DNA from: Atriophallophorus winterbourni
Taxonomy: Eukaryota > Platyhelminthes > Trematoda > Plagiorchiida > Microphallidae
Direction: 5' to 3'
Assembly (NCBI GenBank): GCA_013407085.1
Contig: JACCGJ010000609.1
Location: 116,191-180,190 of the forward strand
DNA length: 64,000 nucleotides
Position numbers and translations under genes: made by a program. The notes under the pieces were generated by a model. That model ran no database searches. It was not told the origin of the DNA and was given only the letters and a program-made list of their open reading frames with translations. Below, one piece after another: positions 36,301-47,564 of the stretch; position 1 is the stretch's first letter, and each line of letters opens with the position of its first letter.

Positions 36301-36879
36301 TTAAATAAGGGTCAGAATTAGATACCGCGTTTAGCGGCAAAATTGAAGTCAACGAAACACATGGTAATGCCATGGAATTTGATACGAGGTCTGTCTCCAT
36401 TTTCAGATATGCACAAACAAAAATATTAGGTTCACATAATATGGTTCACAGAAATGCAAGTCATGTAGAACCCTCGATTTTTACCTGACTTATCGTAAAT
36501 GAAACCAAGATGCGTTCCAAATGCCAATCAAAACGTTATTTGCTTCTTAGACATGTTGATTAACGAATTGTTTTTAATCACGTGGTTTTTATATTCAGGC
36601 TTGTGTACATCTATACAGTTTTTCACGTTATGCTTGCACTTAAGCATAATAATTGTAAACTAAATCTACTGTACCTTAATATTTCGAGATTGACAAGCAT
36701 GCACGTCTTGATTTCAAACTTTTCAAAAAGCGGTCAAAACGCACATCAAGAGTTGCAATTGCCGCGGTATTTGAAGATGAATAATAGCACGAAACAAAAT
36801 AACCTCAAAAGAAAAAGCCAAGAAAGCTTTCATACACCGAGAAATAAGTTGACCAAATGTGGATCGAAATTTGTGTGCA

Positions 36880-37060
36880 ATCGGTTAGAGAAGTTTTTTG
36901 GTAACCTTTCACTTCGGACACATAAGCTTCGTCAGATTATGGGTGATAGTCAGAACAAGGGAACATGACTAAGAAGCAGTTAAACCACCACTTATGGTTC
37001 TAAATCACCGCAAAATAGACTATAGTAAGCCTAGTGGTATCACGTCAGGTAAGTATGACT
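36880..37060 (-). mobile_element. Penelope-like element, terminal-repeat fragment (left piece)
   Basis: Matches the PLE copy at 59,850-60,020 in order: the hammerhead-like motif, GATAGTCAGAACAAGG, ATGACTAAG, AGTAAGCCTAGTGG, GACTGGGATCA. It is interrupted at about 37,060 by a CR1 3' end. The hammerhead-like part (36,901-36,945) is mutated in stem II. Confidence 0.6.
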
Positions 37061-37064
37061 GGGA

Positions 37065-37415
37065 TCAAGATTCAAGATTCAAGATTCAAGAATTTATGGT
37101 ATAAAAAAGCTCGTAGCTGTACAGTACCACAGGATATTCGTATAAGGACAATAAATATATATACAAAATAAATTGAGTCATTAGGAAGATCGACAGTTTT
37201 GTAGTTACAAAAATGTCATGTATTGTCGCTGTATGATGAAAAAAATTATTCGTTTGGAAAAAGATCATGTTATATAAACGGGATGTAGGGTGGAATTACT
37301 ACGCAGAAATATATCCAATTTGTTCCTGAAAATCCTTTCACTAGATGATTGGACAACATCTGACGGTAGGGAGTTCCATAAGAAACAAACGCGCACCGAA
37401 TAGAAGATAGAAGTG
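37065..37415 (-). mobile_element. CR1-like LINE 3' end inserted in the PLE
   Basis: Minus-strand frame 37,265-37,450 reads VRVCFLWNSLPSDVVQSS then RNKLDIFL, the CR1 C-terminal block. The 3' UTR ends at 37,068-37,092 in ATTCAAG copies. PLE sequence flanks it on both sides, so this is a nested insertion. Confidence 0.7.
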
Positions 37416-37490
37416 ATCGATTTGCGTAATACGGTTTTCATGCACATCAATCTAATACAAGTGAACTTGGTTGTATTCCGAATGATCTAC
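37415..37490 (-). mobile_element. Penelope-like element fragment (middle piece)
   Basis: GATTTGCGTAATACGG and CACATCAATCTAATACAAGT continue the PLE terminal region where the left piece stopped (compare 46,180-46,220 and 60,025-60,070). Confidence 0.55.
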
Positions 37491-37499
37491 TCCATGGTG

Positions 37500-37830
37500 A
37501 GTTGAATTCAGGAAGTCGGCCGTTGTGAAGACCGCATTTGTGGTACAAAGACGTTTGAAAAATAGCCATGAAAGCTCTTGGCATTGAACCCGCAAGTTGG
37601 ACTTGCTCTTGACCGCTCACATTGGAAGCATTGTGTAAAGCGTCGTCTGCAAGCTGGAGAGGAGCATATACAGCTCTTGGCTGCTGAAAGCAGATCACGC
37701 TGCCCGCGTGAAACTGACGCCGATCGACTGAGAACTGCCAAACGTTGCGAGCGCTGCAACAGAGATTGTTCCTATCAAATCGGACTGTTTAGTCATTTGA
37801 AAAGCGATTGAAAATGAAAAATCATGCGAT
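37500..37830 (+). mobile_element. RTE-like LINE, extreme C-terminus with zinc-finger-like motif
   Basis: The translation shows WYKDVLK, then ALDRSHWKHCVKRRL, a charged helix (RSRCPRETDADRLRTAKR) and CERCNRDCSYQIGLFSHL, the C-x2-C...GL-x-S-H-L motif that closes many RTE-type ORFs. The frame breaks just upstream. The second His of the finger is missing. Confidence 0.65.
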
Positions 37831-37849
37831 TGTGATGTACATCCATGGT

Positions 37850-37960
37850 CGACCTAGCCAAATATGAATAACAACTATTTACGTTCGCATCTGTCCTTAG
37901 TGCCAGATTGTGGAAGTTTTCGCTTCATCCACTTTATTAATTGCCATTAACAATTTCGAC
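37850..37960 (-). mobile_element. Penelope-like element fragment (right piece)
   Basis: AATATGAATAACAACTATTT ... GTGCCAGATTGTGGAAG and CATCCACTTTATTAATTGCC follow the order of the minus PLE copies at 46,255-46,420 and 60,110-60,260, so it is the continuation after the RTE piece. Confidence 0.5.
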
Positions 37961-38261
37961 TACAGTGGATCACCTAAGGATCTGGACTATAATCCGTAAA
38001 CACTGTGGATGGACTGTTCTAGATACCTTCACAAGTGGTCTTTAGAGAACACGCTGCCATGCAGTGGGAAAATGTTCGAGTTGCTGAATATTAAAAGGAC
38101 AAATGAAATTACTTAAACAACGGTCCCATACGGCGTTGTGACGATAAGTGAGAAAATGTTTCCATGTGTCTGGCTTTATTGCAGCTCGAATATCTATCTT
38201 CAGACAAGCAAAACACGTACTTAAACGAATATTTGAAAATGCAGAGTGCTGCTTACTGTGT

Positions 38262-38330
38262 TAGTACTAACGCACTACATCCGGTTTCTGATTGCTTGCC
38301 GTCATTAAGTGAACGGTAAGAATTGATTCG
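38262..38330 (-). repeat. Hammerhead repeat, subfamily A, degenerate
   Basis: In the sense direction TTAATGACGGCAAGCAATC, GAAACCGGATGTAGTGCG: CUGAUGA is lost and stem II is broken, but the palindromic ACCGG part survives. Confidence 0.5.
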
Positions 38331-38689
38331 CTGAGCCACAAACAGTTGATAATAGGCTGTTTTGTCCAAGTGTTCTTCTGGGTCATGAAAACCTGTTTGA
38401 GGTAAATCACGGTCGCTATTCATGAGGAAAGACATCAGCCTAATTTAGCAAATCTATCATCGGTCAACGAAGGTTGTACTTGAAAATCATGTATATAAGA
38501 GATAACTTGTCTAAATTTGGTTAATTTCTCTGGCACAAACCATTCCCTAAAAGTAACTGGTCACAGTCATTTACAGATAGCTATAGAAGATATTTTTATT
38601 CTATTTGTAATTGTTTTCCCCGAAACACTATATATATATATTCATGTTACCCAAAACTGATCGATTTTCTGCTTCGGTCGATGCCAACC

Positions 38690-38830
38690 ATACGAGATTC
38701 AAAAATTTATGGTGAAACAAAACACTCAGATTCACAATTATCATAGCATATTACAGATTCATTGATGAAAAATAAATAAAACATCACCATGTAATGTCGC
38801 TTATCCTCGAGTGGAATACTCAACATGAGT
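38690..38830 (-). mobile_element. Possible CR1 3' UTR remnant
   Basis: ATTCAAAAATTTATGGTG followed by CATCACCATGTAATGTCG resembles the 3' UTR of the 37-kb CR1 copy. Weak and non-coding. Confidence 0.3.
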
Positions 38831-38929
38831 AATTACACAGGTGCAATCAAATCTTTTTAGCAACACGTAAGTGTCCAAATGTCGAATTAATGACTCGATA
38901 CTGGGATCGGTAACAATTATTTCAGGTAT

Positions 38930-39297
38930 TTCGACTAGCGTGAGTCACGACATACACGCAGCCACTCAGCGACACTACAAATTCCCCACTCCCGTATCAG
39001 CTGTCGCCGATATTTTTACTGCGTACGTGTCTGTTTCTTTTGGAATGCCTTCCCCGAAACTCTTGTTATCGCTCCCAGTGTCGAAATGTTCATTCGAAAT
39101 TTGGATACTTATTTGTTGCAAAACGATTTAACGACACCTGCATATTGACTCATGGTAAGTATTCAATTGAACTATACTTGACATTACATGTTTATTTTAT
39201 ACATTTTACCTGAACGAATATTTATTATGTTATGGTAATTGTGAAGCTATGTGCTTGTTGTGACCATAAATTCTTGAATCTTGAATCTTGAGCTAAT
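38930..39297 (+). mobile_element. CR1-like LINE, 3' end
   Basis: Decayed C-terminal block (AYVSVSFGMPSPKLLL, then FEIWILICC) followed by a 3' UTR with GTGAAGCTATGTGCTTGTTG and a tail of TTGAATC copies at 39,275-39,295. Same class as the 47.6-kb element. Confidence 0.55.
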
Positions 39298-39819
39298 TAC
39301 AAGGCAGACAGATAAGTATAGAATAAAAAAAATTGGCGACAGTCAATACAGGAATGGGCAGTTTCTAGTATCCCTGTACGGTTGTGTAAGTCGCGACTCG
39401 TAGCATTCCAATAAATGTTTAACGTGTGATTTTGAGTATGATATATTTTGTTTGTAAGTAACACCACATTTGGAACGCTTCTTTGAATCAAGGCAAAGTG
39501 CTTCAGCTGATGAATCCGTTCTGAAAATCACTTATGAGTTTTTTGCACAGTGGTATATTCTATCGAGCAGTAGAATATCCTTTTGATCCAAAGCGAAAAA
39601 AACTCGGGATGCGTGTTTGATAGCTAAAACTATATATGTTTTCAGTATTGTGTGAAACTTTACAAGCGGCAGGTTTCTGAATACCCGTTGCAACATACCA
39701 AGTAGCCTGCATGAACACGTTTAAATGACCTCACAATACATGCTGTCATTTAGGCTGCCGCATACTTAGACTCTACGATTCCTTGTCGAATTGAGACACT
39801 TCAAATTTCGCTTCCCAAA

Positions 39820-41260
39820 GTGCTACGTGTATTGAAATGGTTTTACAATTCGCAGCACCTTGCATTTCGAAACTGAATGGTAGCACGAAACTGATCGTGT
39901 GTGTGATGGAAATGCACACAAATTAACATTTTTGAATGGTAGGTTATTTCTGACCAACCATTCATGAAGAACATTCAAATCACTATGGAGTTGTAAACAG
40001 TTCACACTAGATTCTATCAACGTCCAAATTTCAATAATAAATGTGCTGTAGATCGTTCATGTAAATGAGGTAATTTACTGGCACGGGTACGGAACTTTGC
40101 GGTACACCACTAATAATATCGATGTATCGTGATTGTACTCCGTTCATTCGCTGAATTGCTTTGCGCTCAGATAATTATGTTTCAAGCCATGAAAGGAACT
40201 TTGCGTTAATACACATTTCCTCCTGATCAACTCGTTCAAAAGCTTAGGACATATTTAGTCAGTAAGCGTGGATACTAGCTCTCTTGTCAACCGCTTGGTC
40301 CAGTCGTTTAGCAGCGTCAGTCGATTTGTCACGACTATTTTGGGATTCCAGTTAATAAATGATCTTCTCTATGACTATGCGCTCAATAAATGTAAACATA
40401 ATAAGAAGTAGAAAACAGGACTGTAATTTGTAAGATATGAACGTCTACCACCCTTGTAGATTGTTTAAATGACCCAATCTTCCGCTCTGCGAACACGAAC
40501 CCTCTGATCAAACAAGGTTTTAACAATTCACATACAGGTGTGCATAGCTTCTGGTCACATATTAGGTAAGGCGGGTGCAAGTGCTTCCTCTCTCGGGGAT
40601 TTTTAGTGTACACTCGGCCCAAGTGCATTGTGTAACCGCTTAATCATTCTCGGTGTTAAGCAACTGCCAAGAAAATTGATGTAGCCTGTTGATGTGATTG
40701 TTAACGGACTGAATAATTTTGCGAGCGGAAGAGAGCTCCAGCTTGTTGTCTGTAATGATGCAGTTAATCCAAACTAACTGTATACATGGAGAGCACCTAG
40801 TTTAAAACTGGATCGAGCATTAACTGTCTGCTATATGAAACCAGTGACAGCAACTTTGCTAAATTTCTTTTATGTGAGAATTCACTTTGTTCCGGTCCTA
40901 AACTTTGTAGCCAGGATTCATTAATTTTCGTAGCTCCGTGTTGAACCTAGACAGAGCTGCGCTGCGTGGTCCATTTTTCTGAGAATGCGGATCAAAAAGC
41001 GGAAGTCCATAGCCTGTCTTCCGTTTACAAAGCGCAAATTTCAATATCTGTTTGCCTGCTGTGGTTGCTGTGTTATAATTGTCAATTTCTTGCCAGTTAA
41101 CTATCACAAGAACGTCACGCGAGCTAGAATAGTCGATTCTCCTTAGGAGTTTCGTGTACTCCCCTAGCCATCTTGCACCGCATATATAATCGAAATCTGA
41201 CGAACGATTGTCAATTTGAATGACTGAATGCAATGAAGTCAATACGAACAACTGTTTTTG
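39820..41260 (-). mobile_element. CR1-like LINE, endonuclease and RT remnant
   Basis: In minus-strand order: 41,251-40,898 is open and carries a decayed endonuclease-like stretch (LLRRIDYSSSRDVLVIVNWQ, where a functional copy would have GDFN). Near 40,060-40,110 comes SGVPQSSVPVP then LIYMNDL, the RT motif G-V-P-Q-G-S-V-L-G-P ... I-N-D-L. 40,020-39,930 reads LQLHSDLNVLHEWL. At 39,866-39,928 a piece of subfamily B ribozyme repeat interrupts it. Multiple stops, non-functional. Confidence 0.6.
39866..39928 (+). repeat. Hammerhead repeat, subfamily B fragment
   Basis: GTAGCACGAAACTGATCGTG then TGTGTGATGGAAATGCACAC: the ribozyme 3' half and following landmark, without CUGAUGA. Inserted in the CR1 remnant. 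Confidence 0.5.
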
Positions 41261-41559
41261 CCTCGAAAGTAAGGACTAAACGTAAAACATGCTGGACCTT
41301 CATACGTTTATGTGAGTAAAGTCGGAGACGTGATAATGTAGTGAAAACCAGATGAACTGTTCGCGAAATCTATGGTCAATTGTGTGCGCAGGATGATCTG
41401 GCAAAAAGATTGGAAATGTTAAATTACTCCACGACTAATAATTGAGAGCAACGCAGTGATCCGACTTGTTGTGAGAACTCTAATAACCTGTCGTATTAAT
41501 CATCTATCTATGCCAGAGGGCTATAGATAATGTTAATGATGCAGCCGAATTGTGTTTCA

Positions 41560-42015
41560 TGAATCAAACTAAACCAACTGGTATCCGATAATTCGAGGAT
41601 GGGGAATCTTAATGCAGTGGATACGTTCGAGACAATAAAGAGATACCACCTCTTTTTGTGGGCGGTCTTTCCGAAGTAGAATCATGCAGCGAGTCAATAT
41701 TTCGCTAACAGCCAAGGAGTCTTATTCTTGAGATGCGTTGATGCAAAGCGGAGCGTTCTACTTAACTTATGCTACTCTAATACCTGTGTTTTTCAAGATT
41801 CTATATATTTCTTTGGATGCATTTTTACGTAGAGTAGAAAAAGCGTAGCACGCCAAACTTTTTACTTTTTCTTTTGTAAAATGCCCTTTTATGATGCGTA
41901 GATGTGTGCCTCAACATTGCATCTGTGCCGATAGGTTTACGATATACCACCGCTCTTATCTTGTCGTTTTCTTTTTGTGCGATGCAGTCCAAGAATGGAA
42001 GTGCTCCTTCCTGAC
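41560..42015 (-). mobile_element. Penelope-like element, RT C-terminal remnant
   Basis: The minus-strand translation near 41,900-42,000 reads LPFLDCIAQKEND, then AVVYRKPIGTDAML and THHKRAFY. This is the F-L-D-C ... Y-R-K-P-x-x-T-D ... S-x-H-P block that follows the RT palm in PLEs. Towards 41,560 the frame is lost. The paralogue at 48,870 shares PFLDC(I/L)AQK. Confidence 0.65.
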
Positions 42016-42110
42016 ATTCTTGGTTTGACGAAGCTTCTGTGTGAAAAGTGAAAAGGTACCAAAAATCTGCTCTAACCGATTCATCGCGAATTTTCTTTTC
42101 ATGAACATAA
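42016..42110 (+). ncRNA. Penelope-like element hammerhead-like motif and terminal sequence
   Basis: CUUGGU, UUGACGA, AGCUUCUG, GAAA, then GUACCAA pairing back to UUGGU, followed by the CTCTAACCGATTCATCGC block. It lies head-to-head with the minus-strand RT piece. The first core base is mutated (U for C). Confidence 0.4.
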
Positions 42111-42680
42111 TTTGAACTTTTTACAGGCGCCGTTCTGTGGTTTTAAATTGGTCACGGTGAGGGGGGGCGTACAGATCTGATGATTGGGTATATTCTTCAA
42201 AATAATCGATGATTGCGGTCAATTGGTAAGTAGCTGGTAAATGCGGAGAAAGTCGATGGGCTTTGTGGAAAACGTGGCGTAATATTTGAACAGGGATGTT
42301 GGAACACTCGGAATGTAAACAATTTCACTCGAATAGGCGTCACAAGCACGTTCCTCTCGTACAATTGAAATTATGTTTAATACAACGACTACCACACAAA
42401 AGGAAATCTTAGTGTTAGGAAGATTTAGCTTGTAGCAAACGCTTTGTTAACATTTCAGCAGATAAACAAAAAGCACTCCGACCGGATTTTTTAATACATT
42501 TATTCATAGATAATATGCTTTGTACGACCCACAAAAAGTCTACATCAAATCGGATGGTAAAAAATGATCATAAATAGTGTTGATGGTTTTTATGAAACAC
42601 AAAACAGGCTTGTTTATGTGGACATCTAATAATTGCCTAAAAGCGTGAGAAATGCGAGTTGGATAGCGCAAAACGTGGGA
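42111..42680. other. No clear feature
   Basis: Probably flanking or further decayed PLE sequence. No motif could be read. Confidence 0.35.
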
Positions 42681-42681
42681 A

Positions 42682-43065
42682 CTATGAAATATACGACCGC
42701 ACAGTTAGAGAGCAATAGTTGCGACCGGGAATGTATTTCGTAAGCGCACGATTGTTTCTTGCTCCACAACCCTTTATATTGCAGTAAGCAATATTGTTTA
42801 TTTTGCAATCTTGGGTAAAATGGAGATCATCAGCATCCTGCACAATAGAAATGCAGGAAGCGCCTACAAGATGCACTACGACAATCGCGAACCAACGAAA
42901 CTTCGGGTTCACGAAGAATTGAATGAGACCGGGTTGAGTGTGAAAAGAGGTGCAGATAGACCACAAGGCAGCTATTGTATGATAATAAATTCGGTCCGTG
43001 AAAGGAGCCCAACGTGGCGTGGGTTTAAATGAATCACTTGGCTCGAAATCGAATGATAAATCCAA
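42682..43065 (-). other. 127-codon open frame, not assigned
   Basis: Open on the minus strand for 127 codons, while the overlapping interval is also open in another minus frame (42,830-43,012) and a plus frame (42,811-43,032). The 127-residue product has hydrophobic stretches (RWFAIVVVHLVGASC) and several Cys but no family I recognise. It may be an exon, part of a mobile element, or chance. Confidence 0.2.
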
Positions 43066-46000
43066 TCACAGTGTTAACAGAAGCAGACAGGTTGAGGACA
43101 TTTTTGTTTTTGCAAGATTTGCTTATAAAAGATATGTGTGTTTTATTCCTCGTCACATGTGAAACAAACACGTTTGACCAATGTGGTATGTTATTCGTAT
43201 GGAATGCGGCTAGCTTTGGATTACTTGACCTCTGTGGTGACAGGGACGGAAAGTAAATTTTTCGGAATATATCTGTTTCCCACTCTACACACCACCCAAC
43301 CAGAGTAGCCGGTAACGGTGTATTCGTGAATACGGTCTGGAGAATATCTTAGGAAATCACTTGTTACTCTCCATCCACTTTATGTTTAAGCTGTGACATG
43401 TGCTCAGTAAATAAAAGGCATTCAGTTACCGTTCGTACCATTCATGCTATACATTATGGTATATGGTACGCATGCGCTGTTTACCATTATTTTTGTATTC
43501 ACGGTTATCAAGTGGTTGTTCCAGACACGGAGTTCAAATAAGACAAATAGAGACAGTTGTTCTGCCAATGCATCCATTGCCAGGGTTTCTGTTCAACAAG
43601 GGTTCAGAATGAAAAGCTTGCCATCACATCGTCTGCGTAGGTGACATTGTTTTCGTCTTAAAAGCCTTGCAACAACACGTGCATGATATTGGTATTTCGC
43701 ATTGTCAGTGGAACAGTTTCCTACAGCCAGTTTATAAAAATTACGCTATGAAGTGTCTCTATGTATGTTGTCCTACAATTTATAATGAACTCTGGTAGGA
43801 TTCAGTCGTCGCTATGAGCCTTTCAGCTGGCCATGCGTTCGTTCACTCACGCTAACGAATAGCCAGGAATTCAACGATGGTCTACGTTCTACACGCGGTA
43901 AGGCCGTGCTATACTTAGAGTAACGTGGTGATTTCTAGTCTGGTGAAACTTCAATTTATCACAAATCAATGAACGGTCTGTGAGCTTTTGAGTAGTACTA
44001 TCTTCGTAATAACGCGCATAACGAGAATGAGATTGTCAATGCTTTGAACATGGTTGTTCCTAGAGAATTTATGCGGTGTTTTTGCTTGAAATAAGGGGTA
44101 ATTAACACAGAATCTGAATTACGTATATAGTTTTAAAAGGCGTCGTTCATTTTTTCAAGACGACTCCTTAAACAATGCAGTATTTTTCAAATTTAGGTAC
44201 CAAATCCTATAATGATGTAAGCGATTGGTTACAAATATTTCTCATCGAAAATCAGCCACTTAAACATCAAACAATCTCAAACTTAAACGATAACTAGATC
44301 AAATCCATTGATATGATCATCAGCACCATTCAAAACTGTTACCCTGTTCATGGCCAAATGATTTTGACGTTAATGGAAAACTCATTTATTACGCATACAT
44401 GTCTAAAGGTGTTCCCAAAAATGCGAATATCATCGGCCGGAGTGATACAATCGTGGGGTTGAATATTTTCACGCTTTAATTCTTTCGCTGCCTATTCCCA
44501 GCTCCGATGATGACACAATAATTTTAATATTTGTGTCTTGTCAACATCTGTTGGATTATTCAATTGTTGCTTCTACTGAAGGGTCAAATCGTGGATTTTT
44601 CATATCGGGCCAATTTACTCGCGTAAATAATTTTTTTATTTTTGAAGGCTTATTGTAGCATTTGAATTTCAAAGGAGCTATGTTTCATCACTAACTCGAA
44701 CCTCAAGCAAAACCTCTTGGATTTTATTTTTGTTTAGATGCGCTAATCTAACGTATACTTGTCTACTCGTCCACTTCATCTCATCGAAAACTACTACACA
44801 AGGCTGGATTCGGCCATTAAACTTGGCCACAGTAAAAAGACCGATAAAGATAACATTATATTCATGAGGAGCTAGAAAATCATTCGACAAAATTGTATGT
44901 CATGTAGAAAAAGCCAAAAGCGGAAGCACATGCTGTGACCTGTCGTATGTGTTCGGGTATAATTCATGCCATTGCGACATAGCTTTTACGATGGAGTTTG
45001 CTAAATTTTCTCAGACTCTAGAACATGTTCACGAGGCAAATTTTGTAGTTTGGACGCACGAATAGCCTAACATGATTCGTGTATCGACCTATGCTCACAT
45101 CAGAACTAACCATTTTAGAGAATGTGGTATAAAAGTACTCTAGTGGGACTAAGGGCTCATGTTGGTCTAGAATTTGAGTATGTTTTTAGCGACGTGAATG
45201 CGACGAAAAGAAAAACCTCAGGGTTGTCAATTACAATTCTCTGTGTACCGCTTACCAAGGTTTCAGTTCTGTATATTTGGATTATGTCTAGTTGTTAAGA
45301 CATTCAACATTTCCATTACAGCACTTAAGAGCTATACGAGACGAACACCAACTATTCGTTCCTAAGAAATCTTCGCGAAATAATAAATTGAAATACAAAT
45401 CAGAAATAGATGGAGGAAAGTAAAAACCATAGCCTGGTTTCACAAGGTTACAATTCAGACGTCTGCGAACTAAATCACGTGGTAATACGAGATACTGAAC
45501 GATCTTTTTCCTCTATATATTCCTTTGTTATTGTAAAGTCGATTCCTATCTCAACCCTAAATCTTATTGAAATACGTGAAAATCACTATCACAATACCCA
45601 TCGACTCGCCTTTTCCTATCAGCTTAACTTGCCAAAAATATTTGTTGATAGAGTTGCATGAGCCTGTGATGCTTTTAGCAATAGTTAAGCAGTGAATAAA
45701 ATCAGAATTCAGCACACTGAAGATATTGTAAACCCATGCTGGAGAATCAATATATCGCTTCACACATCAACTACACTAAGTCCTCCTATGTGAAACAACG
45801 CAATATTCTTTCCAATCAGTAAATCTCTGCTTTTCGAACTTGGTCAATTACAAGAATATCTTTTAGGCGCTCGAGAGAATAATCGTCACGACAAGATGTC
45901 GAACATTAACCTAAATGTGTCAAAAAGACTCAACACTGAACAAACTTCTGAATTTTGTACCACAATGTACAGCTCAATGATATTGAGTGAATTTTGACTC

Positions 46001-46105
46001 TAGAAAAATGATATTTTTAGAAAACGTAAGAACCATATTCTAGGTTGATATCACGAGATTGGAATGTAGTAAGCTAAAGGTAGCAGGAGAAAGCAATCTA
46101 ATGGA
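43066..46105. other. No recognisable feature
   Basis: Three kilobases of AT-rich sequence with short open frames in inconsistent registers. No domain or repeat family recognised. Confidence 0.45.
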
Positions 46106-46109
46106 ATAT

Positions 46110-46815
46110 GTTAGCTAAACAGCCTCTAGTACGCCTACTGTGTGTCACGTCTCCTAGGCATGACAAGGATCAGTAGTCGATTTGCCTACTAATAGATATC
46201 CACATCAATCTAATACAAGTGAACATGGTCAAGGTCAGTTGACACTGCGGCCCACATGCGTAAAAGTACATGAATAATGAGGCTAATGTGAAGCTATATT
46301 TCGTAAGAAAAGAAAAATCTAATCAACTAGTAGGTATAAGGCGAATAATCACTATTGACCTTCACATCAGTGCCGAGCGCCAGATTGTGGAGACTTCTGC
46401 CAGATCCATCTTATTGAACACCAGCCTTTGCAATTTCGATCGCCACCACATGTTGGCGTTCGCTATATTGTTTCAATATTTTCTAGATCGACGCTGTGGC
46501 CTGTATCTAAAACGTTCTCCGCCAAGACGGAATCAGGGATAAGGGTTTCATATTCACTTGCATCCCGGGGTTGTCTTCGGGCACGCTTTCGGTTTTCTTC
46601 GATTCTAGTGTGAAATTTCCTGGAAGTCTGCCCGAACAGTCCTTACAGTTGATTCTGTAGATGCTGCTCGTAACGCTAGATAAAGGCGCCATATCCTTGA
46701 GGTGCATCAGAACCGAACGCATAGTTTTCCTTTCTTATAATTTACGCGTATGACCGCCTGGTTCAAAATTCTGCCTATCACATCAGATGTGCCTTTTACA
46801 TAAGTTATACAAACT
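46110..46815 (-). mobile_element. Penelope-like element, GIY-YIG region and 3' end (inverted copy)
   Basis: Reverse complement of 49,160-49,885. The minus-strand frame 46,722-46,507 reads HLKDMAPLSSVTSSIYRINC then KDCSG, the start of the PLE GIY-YIG endonuclease. About 24 bp that encode the Y-(I/M)-G-Q-T part are deleted, which breaks it. The 3' part (GACCTTGACCATGTTCACTT, read in sense) is shared with the 60-kb copy. Confidence 0.75.
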
Positions 46816-46816
46816 A

Positions 46817-47012
46817 TCTCGGCAAAAAAGTTATACTTGCATGCCACCGTTGTATAGGTTTCTTACTATAACCATGATGTTCAAAACAGAATCACACCGT
46901 GATTCATGATTACGCGTTCGAGGTGCTTAGAGAAGACCAATCAATTGTGGTGCTCACATCCTCATCCCTTAAATACCACTACCGGTTTCTGGCTTTATGC
47001 CATCGTCAGTAA
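46817..47012 (-). repeat. Hammerhead repeat, subfamily A, minus unit
   Basis: Starts directly after the PLE fragment. It has the GTTATACTTGCATGCCACCG, ATTCATGATTACGCGTTCGA and GGTGCTCACATCCTCATCCC landmarks (plus-strand reading) and ends exactly at the 5' base of the ribozyme core. Confidence 0.7.
46970..47012 (-). ncRNA. Hammerhead ribozyme (subfamily A) lacking its 5' stem I strand
   Basis: In the sense direction CUGACGA, UGGC-AUAAA-GCCA (four clean pairs, the best A stem II), GAAA, ACCGGU, GUA, GUGG. The expected CUCCAC just upstream is absent because the repeat is cut at the core. Confidence 0.65.
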
Positions 47013-47157
47013 CATCTATCTGATTCCATCGACCATAATTCTTATTGGGTAGGCCGTAGGATCGAGGAGTGAGAGTAGATTTGGGATACAGGTTACACCA
47101 CAAGCCCTTTCCCAAACTCTCCCTAACGTTACGTTAGTACCTAAAGATTACCAATTT

Positions 47158-47270
47158 TACTGTTTCACGCGCATGCGGATCCTGATCCTACTGTCCCTAC
47201 CTGATGAGTGCAAACAGCACGAAACCCGTCGTGGGGTGTTTTGTGCGAAAAAGATGCATGCAAATGTGTT
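47158..47270 (+). repeat. Hammerhead repeat, subfamily B, plus fragment
   Basis: Begins at TACTGTTTCACGCGCATGCG and runs through the ribozyme to ATGCATGCAAATG. Confidence 0.7.
47191..47240 (+). ncRNA. Hammerhead ribozyme (subfamily B, GUC type)
   Basis: CCCUAC, CUGAUGA (47,201-47,207), GUGC-AAACA-GCAC, GAAA (47,221-47,224), then CCCGUC and GUGGGG. Identical to the 32-kb copy except for one base that breaks the stem III palindrome (ACCCGU). Confidence 0.75.
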
Positions 47271-47404
47271 TTATAGCTAGAAGGGCATTGGAATCTGATG
47301 AGAGTTTGTCAGATCGCTAAAACTCGGGCGTCCACCAAATTATCAACGGTGTATCGATCTGTCTATGCATGAAAAACTTCGTATTTAATGAACAATTATG
47401 TATT

Positions 47405-47470
47405 GAAAATAAGAAGGGTTAGCAATGGGTTCACCGATATCTCCAGTACTTGCGAACATGTACATAGAGA
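47405..47470 (+). mobile_element. Penelope-like element, RT fragment
   Basis: The translation reads EGLAMGSPISPVLANMYIE, the PLE reverse-transcriptase motif G-L-x-M-G-S-P-(L/I)-S-P-x-(L/I)-A-(N/D)-x-(Y/F)-M/I-E. Only about 20 codons survive. Confidence 0.65.
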
Positions 47471-47504
47471 AAAAAGGAAGTTTGTAATGAATCGGTGAGA
47501 TCAG

Positions 47505-47560
47505 TTTATTGGTAACGTTAAGCTTCTGACTCAAAAGCTTCGTTAGACCAAGGGTGTCAG
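47505..47560 (-). ncRNA. Degenerate Penelope-like hammerhead-like motif
   Basis: In the sense direction UUGGU, CUAACGA, AGCUUUUG..CAGAAGC, UUAA, CGUU, ACCAA. Stem I and much of stem II are conserved, but both core blocks are mutated. Confidence 0.35.
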
Positions 47561-47564
47561 TACG

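Noticed and set aside
36582..36968. 128-codon plus-strand open frame
   Set aside because: Its 3' third is the reverse of a PLE terminal region, and the rest has no motif.
39500..39530. CTGATGAATCC followed by GAAA
   Set aside because: Stem II does not pair and no stem III or stem I partner is present.
47295..47330. CTGATGAGAG near the subfamily B copy
   Set aside because: No GAAA block and no complementary arms, so a chance match.
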